DNA of 64,000 nucleotides from Natronogracilivirga saccharolytica (GCF_017921895.1 NZ_JAFIDN010000010.1:79165-143164), one strand, 5' to 3'; positions 53,874 through 63,871 are shown, counted from the first letter of the stretch. Numbers and translations: made by a program. Notes: generated by a model from the letters alone, not told the origin.

Positions 53874-56800
53874 ATGATCGTCAAATTGGAGACTTCGCTA
53901 AAAACCGGACATATCGTCAAGAATCTTATCCCGAATGAGCCTGTCAAGATCATAGATATACAGGAGGCAGGTGAGGTGCTTCTGATTGATTACATTGGGC
54001 TTCATTCTCGCACCTCAAGCAATCATGCATTGCAAAAAGAACGGATCCAAGAGCTTCAGGTGGTAAGTCAGGATGGTACATTTACTTTTGACGGCAACCC
54101 GCAGCACTTTAAAATTTTTGCCGAAGCCGAGCGGGTTCACGCTGCCTATCAGTTTGACCCGCTATTTGCTGTAAACTGCAGCCTTGTCGATCCACTGCCG
54201 CACCAGATTGAAGCGGTCTACAAATTTCTGCTTCCACAGCCAAAAATTCGATTTCTGCTTGCTGATGACACCGGAGCCGGTAAAACCATTATGGCCGGCC
54301 TTCTGCTTAAAGAAATGATCCTCCGTGGCCTGATCGAGCGTATCCTGATTGTTGTGCCGGGTGGGTTGACCAAACAGTGGCAGATCGACGAAATGGGGAT
54401 GAAGTTTAACCTTCCCTTCAAGCTGGCCGACCGCGCTGCGTTCAACTCGGATCCTTCGATATTCTATTCCTCTCCCCGTCTGGTCACTTCCCTGGATTTC
54501 ATCCGCAGCGAAGATGTCTTGAACAGCCTTTCTTCTACTCGTTGGGATATGGTCATCGTCGATGAGGCACACAAACTCTCGGCATTCGAGTACGGACGCA
54601 AACGATACATATCCAAACGCTATGACGCCATCCACACGCTTTCAAAGCTCTGTGAGCACCTGCTTCTTCTCACAGCAACACCGCATCGTGGGCGCAAGGA
54701 TACGTTTAAATACTTGATGCAGCTGCTTGATGAAGATATTTTTGCATCAGATAACCTGGTTACGGACCGAGTCCAAGAGCTGACCAAAGAAGGTGTGAAT
54801 AAGTTCTTCATCCGGCGGCTTAAAGAGGAAATGCGGGACTGGCAGGAAAATCTGCTTTTCAAAGAGCGGCAAACCAGAACGGTTCAATACCGTCTTACTG
54901 ACGAAGAAAAAAAGCTTTATGATGCTGTCACTTACTACCTGACCAGCAAGCGAAAAGAGGCGCATGACAGCGCTAATATCCATGTTTCGCTTGCATTGAT
55001 GGTCATGCAGCGAAGATTGACCAGCTCGATTTATGCGATCCGCAGGACCCTGTATAATCGTTTCCAGGCACTACAGGGATTACTTGAAGAGCTTAGAAAG
55101 AATCCGGATCTGTGGAAGCAAAGACAAAAGATGGACCTGGGGATCGACAACCCGGATGACTTTGACGATCTGGATGATGAAGAGCGCGAAGGCCTTGAAA
55201 CCATTTTGTCTGATCCTCGAAAATTCAAGCTTTTCACCACAGCTTCCAGTCCAAAGGAAATTCGAGAGGAGATGGAGCAGGTCAAGGATCTGTATGAACT
55301 GGCCGACCGGCTCTACAGTCAGCAGCAAGAAGAACAGAAATACCGGAAGTTACGCGAACTATTGTCATCGCAGGGGGTTTTGGACCAGGAGGAAAAACTG
55401 GTTTTGTTTACCGAGCACAAGGATACGCTGGAATACCTTAACAAACGCCTGACACAAAACGGTTATCACGTCGTGACTATTCATGGTGGAATGAATGTGG
55501 ATCAGCGTCAGGAAGCACAGCGCCAGTTTGCCAGCGAAGCCCAGATTCTGATTGCCACCGATGCGGCGGGTGAAGGGATCAATCTTCAATTCTGCCGGCT
55601 CATGATCAACTGGGACATTCCCTGGAACCCCAACCGTCTGGAGCAGCGGATGGGAAGAATTCATCGCTATGGTCAAAAAGATGATGTGATCGTTTTCAAC
55701 CTCGTGGCCCAGAACACACGGGAAGGTAAGGTCCTCGAAAAACTCCTGACCAAACTGGATGCCATACGGGAACAGATTGGGGATGATCGTGTATACGATG
55801 TTATTTCTGACCTGTTTGATGATGTGGGCCTGGATGAAATCGTAGCCGACTATTTCGATGGCGATACATCACATTACACCGACTCCATTGATACCCATGT
55901 AACAGAGCAGCAGGTTCGTGACCGCATAGCAGAGCAAAAGAAATCACTGGCACATACCAAGGTCGACTATGCTCAGGCTCATCTGCTTAAAGAACATTCC
56001 GATGAAAAGCGACTGCAGCCAATCTACATACGTATGTTTTTCGAGCAGGCTTTTAACGCGTTGGGAGGGCGTTACAAAAAAGAGACCGGGGACGTTTTTC
56101 GCGTCGAGCATCTGCCGGAGCAGATAGCCAAGGAACTACAGCAAACATATCACTTTTCCTCCGAAGTGAAGAAGATGCGATTCTGCTTCGACAAGGACGT
56201 TTTCTTGAAGACGCAAAAGAAGGTGAGCCTGGGTTCTTTGTTCTATATCAACCCGGGCAATCCGCTTTTTGACACGCTGCTAACCATTGTACGCCAAACT
56301 TACCGGGAAGAAGCACTGAAAGGTACGGTATTGGTCTCTCCGACGAAAAGTGACTCGGGGTATGCCTTTCTGGTTAAGTCACAACTCACCGATAACCGGC
56401 CGACCCGGCAACATCAAAATATTGTAGACGAGCAGATATGCCTGGTCATGCAGGGTCATGATGATGAATTCCGGGTGACCTCACCAGCCCGCATCATTGA
56501 CTTGCACCCCCCGGTCAATTACGAACTACAGGTAGACAGCCCGGAGCAAGTGACTCAGGTTCAGGTGCGAAACTGGGTATTCAGTAATGTAACCCAACCA
56601 CAGCTTGAAAGTGCCAAGGAGCGGATTCATGGAGATGCCATTCGGCGCAAAGAATATCTGGAAAGTGCCTTCCGGCAAGTAATTGTAGATCTTACGGCTG
56701 AGATGGAAGGCCATCAGCAGCAACTGTTGATCGGCAATAACGCCGGGGCAGAAGAGAAAATCAGTGATCTGCGTAGTCGCATTGACCAGTTGCAGCAAAA

Positions 56801-57305
56801 GCGAGCCGAACGCCTGGAGAATATTGACCAGATGCTGACCATCAACCCCAAAGCCCCGGAAGTAATAGGATGCATCTACCTGGTCCCGTTAACCGAAATG
56901 CAGTTTAAAAACCACTACGGCATGAGCCGGGACGATGAAGCCGAGCAGATTGCCATGACAACGGCCATGCAATACGAAACAGACCAGGGCCGGGCCCCTG
57001 AAGATGTGTCGGCTCAAAATGAGGGATATGATATTCGAAGTACGGACGAGAATGGGTTGAAGCGATATATCGAAGTAAAAGGAAGAAGCGCTGATGGCGG
57101 AGTGATGATCAGCGAAAATGAGATGAACCGTCTGGCGCAGCTCGGTGACACGGCATGGCTGTACATTGTAACTCACTGTAAATCCAAACCTCATTTGAGT
57201 GTCATAGAAAATCCCGGAAACCGGTTGAAGTTTCAGGTTAAGAGCAAAGGGATTCAGTATTTTGTCCCGGAAACCGAATGGAAATCAAAACAAGAAAATA
57301 TTTAG
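53874..57305 (+). CDS. SNF2-type helicase with DUF3883 tail (DrmD-like)
   Basis: A 1143-residue superfamily 2 translocase. A unique N-terminal part leads to the Walker A motif ADDTGAGKT at 130-138, the DEAH box VDEAHKLS (D230-H233), LTATPHRG, then the second half with TDAAGEGINLQFC and RMGRIHRYGQ. The last 150 residues carry a DUF3883 domain: D1053 and E1067-V-K1069 fit a PD-(D/E)xK nuclease core. Such SNF2-DUF3883 proteins include DrmD of class 1 DISARM. It is the first gene of the operon and the next gene begins six bases after its stop. I infer DNA translocation or remodelling in phage defence. Cleavage is not shown. Confidence 0.9.
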   Translation: MIVKLETSLKTGHIVKNLIPNEPVKIIDIQEAGEVLLIDYIGLHSRTSSNHALQKERIQELQVVSQDGTFTFDGNPQHFKIFAEAERVHAAYQFDPLFAVNCSLVDPLPHQIEAVYKFLLPQPKIRFLLADDTGAGKTIMAGLLLKEMILRGLIERILIVVPGGLTKQWQIDEMGMKFNLPFKLADRAAFNSDPSIFYSSPRLVTSLDFIRSEDVLNSLSSTRWDMVIVDEAHKLSAFEYGRKRYISKRYDAIHTLSKLCEHLLLLTATPHRGRKDTFKYLMQLLDEDIFASDNLVTDRVQELTKEGVNKFFIRRLKEEMRDWQENLLFKERQTRTVQYRLTDEEKKLYDAVTYYLTSKRKEAHDSANIHVSLALMVMQRRLTSSIYAIRRTLYNRFQALQGLLEELRKNPDLWKQRQKMDLGIDNPDDFDDLDDEEREGLETILSDPRKFKLFTTASSPKEIREEMEQVKDLYELADRLYSQQQEEQKYRKLRELLSSQGVLDQEEKLVLFTEHKDTLEYLNKRLTQNGYHVVTIHGGMNVDQRQEAQRQFASEAQILIATDAAGEGINLQFCRLMINWDIPWNPNRLEQRMGRIHRYGQKDDVIVFNLVAQNTREGKVLEKLLTKLDAIREQIGDDRVYDVISDLFDDVGLDEIVADYFDGDTSHYTDSIDTHVTEQQVRDRIAEQKKSLAHTKVDYAQAHLLKEHSDEKRLQPIYIRMFFEQAFNALGGRYKKETGDVFRVEHLPEQIAKELQQTYHFSSEVKKMRFCFDKDVFLKTQKKVSLGSLFYINPGNPLFDTLLTIVRQTYREEALKGTVLVSPTKSDSGYAFLVKSQLTDNRPTRQHQNIVDEQICLVMQGHDDEFRVTSPARIIDLHPPVNYELQVDSPEQVTQVQVRNWVFSNVTQPQLESAKERIHGDAIRRKEYLESAFRQVIVDLTAEMEGHQQQLLIGNNAGAEEKISDLRSRIDQLQQKRAERLENIDQMLTINPKAPEVIGCIYLVPLTEMQFKNHYGMSRDDEAEQIAMTTAMQYETDQGRAPEDVSAQNEGYDIRSTDENGLKRYIEVKGRSADGGVMISENEMNRLAQLGDTAWLYIVTHCKSKPHLSVIENPGNRLKFQVKSKGIQYFVPETEWKSKQENI

Positions 57306-57311
57306 AAGGTT

Positions 57312-60300
57312 ATGTCCCAGGGACCCAAAAAGCTTATTGAAGTAGCCATGCCCATCCGTGAAGTGTCCGTGGAAAGCGTGCGGGACAAATCCATTCGCCA
57401 CGGACATATCTCTACATTGCATCTTTGGTGGGCACGACGACCATTGCCGGTTTGTCGGGCTGTGGTATTTGCCAGTTTGGTCCCTGATCCGTTAGACCCG
57501 GAGTGTCCGAAAGCTTTTAGAAAAGCCGTAGACGCGATACTGGGGCGTTCCGTAAGCGGCGACCCATATCGGCCTTATGAAAACATTCCCTGGACAGTTG
57601 TAGACGACCCGATGGAAGATAACCTGCGTAATCGGCTCATGATGTTTATTGGCAAATTCTCGGATCGATTCATTCAAAATGAGAGAGTCGGAAAGAACAC
57701 GCCGGTCAAAGATCAGATCAGTGAATACAGTCTGATCAAATGGGAAAGCCGCCACAATAAAGAGGTCCTGCACCGTGCCCGTAAACTGATTTGGGTGGCA
57801 TATCATTCCGGAAGCAGTCACGAGGATGCTGATGCGCTTCTAACCGAATATGAACAATACTGGAATAAAATCGAAGAAGCCGAGTCCCGATACTATACAC
57901 TAATCGATCGCGACCGGGAAACTCCTAAGGTGCAGGATGCTAAATTAGCCGTAGATGAAGCGATTGCAGCTTTTCAAAACCGTATGCCTTCGGTTTTTGA
58001 CCCCTTTGCCGGTGGAGGAGCCATTCCACTGGAAGCGGCCAGACTGGGCTGCCGCAGCTACGGAAATGACCTGAATCCTGTAGCCCATATCATTCAGCGA
58101 GGCAGTGTCGAGTTTCCTCAAAAGTTCGGCAAACCCATCCGCTTTAGTCGCGAACGGTTCATTACCCGTTATGGTAAAGAGGCGTGGCGCAATCTGCCGC
58201 AAGAGGACCTGCTTTATGAAAACGGAGGCGATGCAACCGGCGTCTATATCGCCAACCGGCTTGCTTTTGATGTGGACTTTTATGCCCGGAAACTGCTGAA
58301 AATGGCAGAGGAGGAAATCGGCCATTTCTATCCGGAGGATGAGCACGGCAAAAAGCCCATTGCCTATTACTGGGCTCGCACTGCGCGATGTGCCAACCCC
58401 AGCTGCCGGGCTGAGGTGCCGCTGTTGAAACAGTTTTATTTATGCAAGAAAAAGGATAAAAAAGTCTATCTAAAACCAATAGTTGAAGAGAAGTCCATTC
58501 GTTTTAGAATCGAATATGGCACATCAAATGACGAAGCTTGGGTAGAAGGGAACTCTCTTAGATGTCCATGCTGCGGTAATATTACACCTATTAAACAGAT
58601 TAAAGAACAGTCGCAAAAAACAGGTCTTGGGCTTTGGCAAATAGCAGTAATTGAAAATTCAAGTAGCGGTAAGAGATACAGACTGCCGAATGAAGAAGAG
58701 TTAAAACTTGCTAAACATGAAGTCATTCAAAAGTTGGATGAAAGTTTGATTCCCCAAGAAGACATGATTATCACTCCTGATATGGTAAGTGGAAGAGGTT
58801 GGGGTATTACAAAATGGAAAGACCTGTTTTCCCCCCGCCAACTACTGGCCATACAAACATTGATCCAGAAGCATTCTGAAATCAAACAAGAGCTTTTTGC
58901 TGACGTCAATGATGACTATGCCCAATCAGTTGTTACTTATCTTGCGATTTTGATTGATCGTATTGTCGCTATTCAAACATCATTCGGTAGATGGCATGTT
59001 GGAAGAGAAACCTTAGAACATCCATTTGCACGACAAGCTATACCAATGATATTTGACTATCCTGAGGCAAATATTTTTAGTAGCACAACTGGAGGTTTTA
59101 AAAATCAATTATTTTGGATTGTAACTTATATCGATTCAGAATCATGGAATCATTTTCATTCAGTCTGCAATAATTCATCAAGTGGCGACATAAACCAGTT
59201 TCCTCATAAAAGCATCACAGCGACTGTTACGGATCCGCCCTATTATGATGCCATTGCTTATGCCGATATTTCCGATTTCTTCTACGTTTGGATGAAACGG
59301 ACCTTAGCCGATATGTACCCTCTCAATTTTGCCACGCCACAAACTCCAAAAACCGAAGAATGTACGGCTCTGAAGCATCATCACAGTGGTGAAGTCAAGA
59401 AGGCTTATCAGCATTTTGAAAATAAGCTTAAAAATATTTTTTCGGCGATTGAGCATCAAACCTCGGACATTGTAAGTATCATGTTTGCTCACCAAAGCAC
59501 AAAGGCCTGGACTACACTTTGTAATTCTATCTTGGGGGCAAATATGAATATCACAGGTAGTTGGGCTATAGATACCGAGATGGCAAATCGATCGGTATCT
59601 ATAGCTGGAGCAGCTCTTGCCTCATCAGTGACTGTATCGTGCCGACCCACTAAAAAATCGGGTTTTGCCAGTTTCCAAGAGGTGCGCACAGCGGTCACCG
59701 AAGTAATTCGTAAAGAAGTCAAAGAGCTTTATGATATGGGATTCCGGGGAGCGGATCTGCTGACCGCTTGTTTTGGTCAGGCTGTGAGCGTATTTGGTGC
59801 CTACGAGCATGTAGAGAAGAATGACGGTAGTGAAGTAAAGGTCTCCGAGTTGTTGGCATTAGCAAGAGATGCCGCCTTCCAGGCGATTATAAGCGACATC
59901 GAGGCCGATGAATACACCCGGTTCTACATTGGATGGTGCAACCTGTTCGGCTTTACCGAAACGCAGCATGACGAGGTGAGGCGAGTTACTCAAATAGGGC
60001 TGAGCCTGGATGTGTCCGATCTTGAACAGCATCATATCTTACAGAAGAGTGGGAATTCGCAACAACTGATGCCTCTGGAAGACCGCATCCAGTACAACCC
60101 GAAATTAGGCACAAATAAGTCGGAGTGGATGCTGAATCACATTCATCGTGCCATGTATCTCTTCAACAAGGGTAACCGGGATATGCTGATCAGCCACTTG
60201 CATACTATTGGAGCAACCAATGGTAGCAGCTTCTGGCGGGTACTCACCTCACTTTCAGAGGTCCTGCCGGGTGGTACGGATGATTTCAAAGCAGCCTCAG

Positions 60301-60386
60301 AACTAATGGCTAACCAGAAAAATCTGGTCCGTGAAGCCTTGAACTATCAGGCACGGCAGGGAGAACAGTCACAACTCGATTTGTAA
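57312..60386 (+). CDS. DUF1156 adenine-specific DNA methylase with Zn-ribbon
   Basis: A 1024-residue protein of the COG1743 type. The N-terminal DUF1156 block is VRHGHISTLHLWWARRPL-like (here IRHGHISTLHLWWARRPLP), the SAM-binding motif I is DPFAGGGAIPLE at 230, and motif IV is DPPYYDA at 641, which fits N6-adenine methylation. Between them are two half zinc-ribbons, CANPSC near 359 and CPCC near 418. The DNA from about 58440 to 59650 is markedly A/T-richer than either flank, which suggests a recombined specificity region. It sits between helicase and ATPase genes, as a class 1 DISARM DrmMI-like or other host-marking methylase. The target site is unknown. Confidence 0.9.
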   Translation: MSQGPKKLIEVAMPIREVSVESVRDKSIRHGHISTLHLWWARRPLPVCRAVVFASLVPDPLDPECPKAFRKAVDAILGRSVSGDPYRPYENIPWTVVDDPMEDNLRNRLMMFIGKFSDRFIQNERVGKNTPVKDQISEYSLIKWESRHNKEVLHRARKLIWVAYHSGSSHEDADALLTEYEQYWNKIEEAESRYYTLIDRDRETPKVQDAKLAVDEAIAAFQNRMPSVFDPFAGGGAIPLEAARLGCRSYGNDLNPVAHIIQRGSVEFPQKFGKPIRFSRERFITRYGKEAWRNLPQEDLLYENGGDATGVYIANRLAFDVDFYARKLLKMAEEEIGHFYPEDEHGKKPIAYYWARTARCANPSCRAEVPLLKQFYLCKKKDKKVYLKPIVEEKSIRFRIEYGTSNDEAWVEGNSLRCPCCGNITPIKQIKEQSQKTGLGLWQIAVIENSSSGKRYRLPNEEELKLAKHEVIQKLDESLIPQEDMIITPDMVSGRGWGITKWKDLFSPRQLLAIQTLIQKHSEIKQELFADVNDDYAQSVVTYLAILIDRIVAIQTSFGRWHVGRETLEHPFARQAIPMIFDYPEANIFSSTTGGFKNQLFWIVTYIDSESWNHFHSVCNNSSSGDINQFPHKSITATVTDPPYYDAIAYADISDFFYVWMKRTLADMYPLNFATPQTPKTEECTALKHHHSGEVKKAYQHFENKLKNIFSAIEHQTSDIVSIMFAHQSTKAWTTLCNSILGANMNITGSWAIDTEMANRSVSIAGAALASSVTVSCRPTKKSGFASFQEVRTAVTEVIRKEVKELYDMGFRGADLLTACFGQAVSVFGAYEHVEKNDGSEVKVSELLALARDAAFQAIISDIEADEYTRFYIGWCNLFGFTETQHDEVRRVTQIGLSLDVSDLEQHHILQKSGNSQQLMPLEDRIQYNPKLGTNKSEWMLNHIHRAMYLFNKGNRDMLISHLHTIGATNGSSFWRVLTSLSEVLPGGTDDFKAASELMANQKNLVREALNYQARQGEQSQLDL

Positions 60387-60402
60387 CAAGCAGGAGTAGA
60401 TT

Positions 60403-63400
60403 ATGAAAACGGCTGGATCAATACCGATGGATAATATTTACAAGGCACTGGGAATCTTTATTGAGGCCATGCGTCCTTATGTGGTGGCAACATTGCAAAA
60501 GCAGGCCGGTGACGACTGGGCAAAGTGGTACTTTGAATCCCTAAGTGAAAACCAAAAACGTGGTTGGATCGAAGCACAAAGCAGCGGGACTTCGGATGAA
60601 AACCTGATTGATTTTCATAATCTCAGGGGCTTTGGCATCAAATACAAAGACCTGCTAAGAGGGGACTTCCAAAGAAAAGTCAACGATCTGCCCACCTGGC
60701 TCGGCGAAATCGCCGATGTGCGCCACAAATGCACACACTATCAGGAGGTCTCAGAGCGTCAAGTTACCAGGGCATTTGAGAACATGATCATGATTGCCGA
60801 ACATGCCGGCATGGATGATGTTGTATCGCGGATTCGGGAGCTTCAAAAACAACCGTCAAAAAAAACAGCTTCTAAACCCTCTCCTGATACCTCTGCAACA
60901 AGCAAGGGGGAAATTCTGCCCTGGTTTATCCAGGTGACCCCGCATATGGATATAAAGCAGGACCGTCTCGACGAGTCGGTCTTTGCAGCTAATCTGGCAG
61001 AGGTGGCTTTGGGTAGTGGCCGGGAAGTCTATCGCAATCCCGGAGATTTTTTCAGCAAAACCTACTTCACCAAAGGATTGCGCACATTGGCGCGTCGGGT
61101 CATTGCCGGACTTAACGGCGGTGCCGATGCCGATAACAGAGTCATTTCCCTGCAAACAGGGTTTGGCGGCGGGAAAACGCACTCGCTCATCAGCCTCTAT
61201 CACCTTGCCCGACTTGGGAAAAAAGCCGAAGATGTTCAGGATCTTTCAGATAGCCTTGGCTCAGAAATTCAATGGGAGTATGATCAGGCCAACATTGCCG
61301 TATTCACCAACGCGACCAATGATCCCACTCAGGGCCGTGAAGTAAGCGATGGGTTTCGCATTAAAACGATATGGGGAGAGCTGGCGTGGCAATTAGGCGG
61401 GCAAAAAGCTTACCAGATAATCCGTGAAAACGACGAGCAACGAATTTCACCGAAAGGTCTTTTCAAAAAGGTCTTACAACAGTCTGCGCCCAGTTTAATC
61501 CTGATTGATGAGTTGGCCGATTATTGCCATGCAGCAAGCGGTGTTGCTGTGGGCAAGTCTTCCCTTGGCGATCAGACCATCAGTTTTACCCAGGAACTCA
61601 CCGAGGCCATAGCATCGGTAGATCAGTGTGTACTGGTTGCAACCCTGCCGGCCAGCGCTTACGAAGTCGGATCAACCCAGGAAGCCTCACGCATACTCGA
61701 TAGTCTGGTTAGTCGGTTCGGACGTGTGGGCGCCGACGCCAAACCGGTTGATGATGAAGAAATATTCGAGGTTATCAGAAGGCGTTTGTTTGATGACATC
61801 GGTGATCCTGCCAGTATTGAAGCGGCCATAGAGCAGTATTCTGAAATGTACCGGGCGTTATATCAAGAGTTGCCCAATCATGCCGCCCGCATCGAGTACA
61901 AGGAGCTGATGATAAAGTCTTACCCATTTCATCCGGAGCTTGTCGATGTCTTCCGCAAACGCTGGGCGGCCCACCATGACTTCCAGCGAACCCGTGGCGT
62001 GCTGCGGATTCTGGCATCGATTGTTGCAGACTTGTGGAGTCGCCAGAACAGTCTGACCGGTTCGAATTACCTCATACACACCTCGGATGTTAATCTTGGA
62101 AATCTTGATGCTCTGGCCGGTCAGCTTAAGAAATTGCACGGCAATGGATACGATGCTGTAATGACGGCCGATGTCACCGGAAAAGGATCAAACGCATTTT
62201 CTGTGGACAGTGAAAAAAAAGAATACGGGAAATATAATTTGGCACAAGGCGTGGCCACCACGGTCCTGCTTAACAGTTTCGGCAGCCAGGGCGCCAATAA
62301 AGGGATCGGACTTGATCATATTAAGCTCTGTGCCCTGAAACCGGATTCCTTCAATCACAACAGCATCAATGCCGTATTGGATGAGTTGGAGGGCTCTGCG
62401 CATTACCTTTATTACAGCACAGCGGGGACATCGACCAAACGGTACTGGTTTCATACCAAACCCAACATCAACATACTGGTGACCAAGGCAGCCAATGATG
62501 TGGCGTCAGCCAATTTGGAAACCGAAATCGTTGAACGCGTTGAGCAGCATAGCCGCAATGTTACCAAGTTATCGGTCATCGCCCCCGGGAACACCGACAT
62601 TCCCGAACAGAAAAAGCCTACGCTGATCATCCTGCATCCCGGATATGCGGCTGACATGAACCAGCTTAACGGTCAGGTTCGTAAAACGGTTCAGCAAATT
62701 GCTACAAAGAAGGGCAATAATGAGCGTATTTACCGAAATACGTTGCTGTTCCTCGCCTGTACCGACCACGGGGTGTCTTCACTTAAAAGTGAAGTAAAAG
62801 ACTTTTTGGCCTGCAAAAAGATTCTCAATGAGTACCAGGACCAACTCGAAGCTGATCAGAAAAGCGACCTCCGGGACAGAGTCAAAGATGCCTCCGAGAA
62901 AGTAGAGCGTGCGTTGGTGTCCGCCTATACCCTTGTGCTAAAGAATCGCAGCAAAGATGGGTTACAACATATTTTACTGCGTGATTTCCGCAACAGTCTT
63001 AGTGAGCAGATCAGTACCGTCCTTTTCGAAAAGCTAAAAGAGGAAGAGTGGCTCCTGGAATCTGTAGGATTTCATTTACTAAGTAAAAACAGCCTTCTGC
63101 CAGAGCGGGATCATCCAGTGAAAGCCCGTGATATTTACGAGGCCTTTCTCCGGTATGATGACAAACCCATGATTACCGGTCCGGACACGGTTCAACAAAG
63201 CCTGCTTCGGTACTGCCGGGAAGGTCGATTGGCCATAGCTGCTGGCGATGGTCAGGATTTTGACCAATACTACTTCAAAGAATCACCCCCTTACTTTGAT
63301 TTTTCAGACGAAAGTTATTGGGTTGTTCACAAAGACCAGGTTCCAGAAGAGGGTGAGGTTCCGGAAGATCTACCATCTGGAAACATACCGGATGGACAAA

Positions 63401-63672
63401 GCGGGACAGAGGATTCAGGAGGCACGGATAAGCCCGATATAAAAGAAGATCACAGGGTGATTCCGGAACTTACCATCAGCGGTAAAGTTGATCTGGCCAA
63501 TTATAACCAGCTTTTTTCAAGCTTTATAATGCCACTGCGCGACAATAATGTGGAAATTGAAATAACAATCCGGGCCAAGTCAACCGAAGCCAATCCCATA
63601 ACGGAAAATAGTCAGCAATACAAGATAGTCAGGGAGTCAGCCAGGCAGCTGGGGCTGCGCTTGGACGAGTAG
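60403..63672 (+). CDS. DUF499 ATPase with N-terminal HEPN (Swt1-type) domain
   Basis: A 1089-residue protein. Residues about 10-145 look like the Swt1-type HEPN domain, with the ribonuclease motif Rx4H present as R107-HKCT-H112 in ADVRHKCTHYQEV. A linker rich in Ser/Pro/Lys leads to the DUF499 ATPase: a short P-loop GFGGGKTH at 253-260 and a Walker B, LILIDELADYC, with D369-E370. The remaining 700 residues are helical; the end (about 990-1089) is acidic followed by a beta-rich domain. DUF499 ATPases are related to PglY/BrxC of BREX-like systems. The start has GGAG eight bases upstream. The HEPN domain could be the toxic effector. Confidence 0.88.
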   Translation: MKTAGSIPMDNIYKALGIFIEAMRPYVVATLQKQAGDDWAKWYFESLSENQKRGWIEAQSSGTSDENLIDFHNLRGFGIKYKDLLRGDFQRKVNDLPTWLGEIADVRHKCTHYQEVSERQVTRAFENMIMIAEHAGMDDVVSRIRELQKQPSKKTASKPSPDTSATSKGEILPWFIQVTPHMDIKQDRLDESVFAANLAEVALGSGREVYRNPGDFFSKTYFTKGLRTLARRVIAGLNGGADADNRVISLQTGFGGGKTHSLISLYHLARLGKKAEDVQDLSDSLGSEIQWEYDQANIAVFTNATNDPTQGREVSDGFRIKTIWGELAWQLGGQKAYQIIRENDEQRISPKGLFKKVLQQSAPSLILIDELADYCHAASGVAVGKSSLGDQTISFTQELTEAIASVDQCVLVATLPASAYEVGSTQEASRILDSLVSRFGRVGADAKPVDDEEIFEVIRRRLFDDIGDPASIEAAIEQYSEMYRALYQELPNHAARIEYKELMIKSYPFHPELVDVFRKRWAAHHDFQRTRGVLRILASIVADLWSRQNSLTGSNYLIHTSDVNLGNLDALAGQLKKLHGNGYDAVMTADVTGKGSNAFSVDSEKKEYGKYNLAQGVATTVLLNSFGSQGANKGIGLDHIKLCALKPDSFNHNSINAVLDELEGSAHYLYYSTAGTSTKRYWFHTKPNINILVTKAANDVASANLETEIVERVEQHSRNVTKLSVIAPGNTDIPEQKKPTLIILHPGYAADMNQLNGQVRKTVQQIATKKGNNERIYRNTLLFLACTDHGVSSLKSEVKDFLACKKILNEYQDQLEADQKSDLRDRVKDASEKVERALVSAYTLVLKNRSKDGLQHILLRDFRNSLSEQISTVLFEKLKEEEWLLESVGFHLLSKNSLLPERDHPVKARDIYEAFLRYDDKPMITGPDTVQQSLLRYCREGRLAIAAGDGQDFDQYYFKESPPYFDFSDESYWVVHKDQVPEEGEVPEDLPSGNIPDGQSGTEDSGGTDKPDIKEDHRVIPELTISGKVDLANYNQLFSSFIMPLRDNNVEIEITIRAKSTEANPITENSQQYKIVRESARQLGLRLDE

Positions 63673-63838
63673 ATGAGTGTGTTATGACACCTTTAAATGA
63701 ATGCGCCATTGCTTACGATTGCAAAATTCACAAGGCTACATTTCATTCTTAATAAAATGATAATTTTTATTTGTAATCCACGTTTACAATATGTAGATTA
63801 TTATTAGACATGACCTCATGGGCTTCGGTCCATGGGAC
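63673..63838 (+). other. A/T-rich downstream leader of unknown content
   Basis: No gene is seen. The stretch is rich in A and T and ends in a small hairpin (CATGG, loop GCTTCGGT, CCATG at 63817-63834) just before the terminator. It could be a short RNA gene with its own promoter or simply the 3' untranslated part of the operon. Confidence 0.35.
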
Positions 63839-63871
63839 GGCTTGTGGGCATTGCCTACAAGCCTTTTTTTT
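63839..63871 (+). terminator. Rho-independent terminator downstream of the DUF499 gene
   Basis: Stem GGCTTGT with ACAAGCC, extended by GC pairs in the loop region, followed by eight T. It lies 167 bases after the DUF499 stop. From 63872 to 64000 I see only A/T-rich DNA; a possible ATG at 63988 may begin a next gene outside the window. Confidence 0.8.

Noticed and set aside
53756..53938. Short plus-strand ORF before the helicase gene
   Set aside because: It overlaps the helicase start in another frame and has no recognisable feature.
53874..63672. Complete DISARM or BREX system
   Set aside because: Only a helicase, a methylase and an ATPase are present. DrmA, DrmB, DrmC, PglZ and BrxA/B are not seen in the window.
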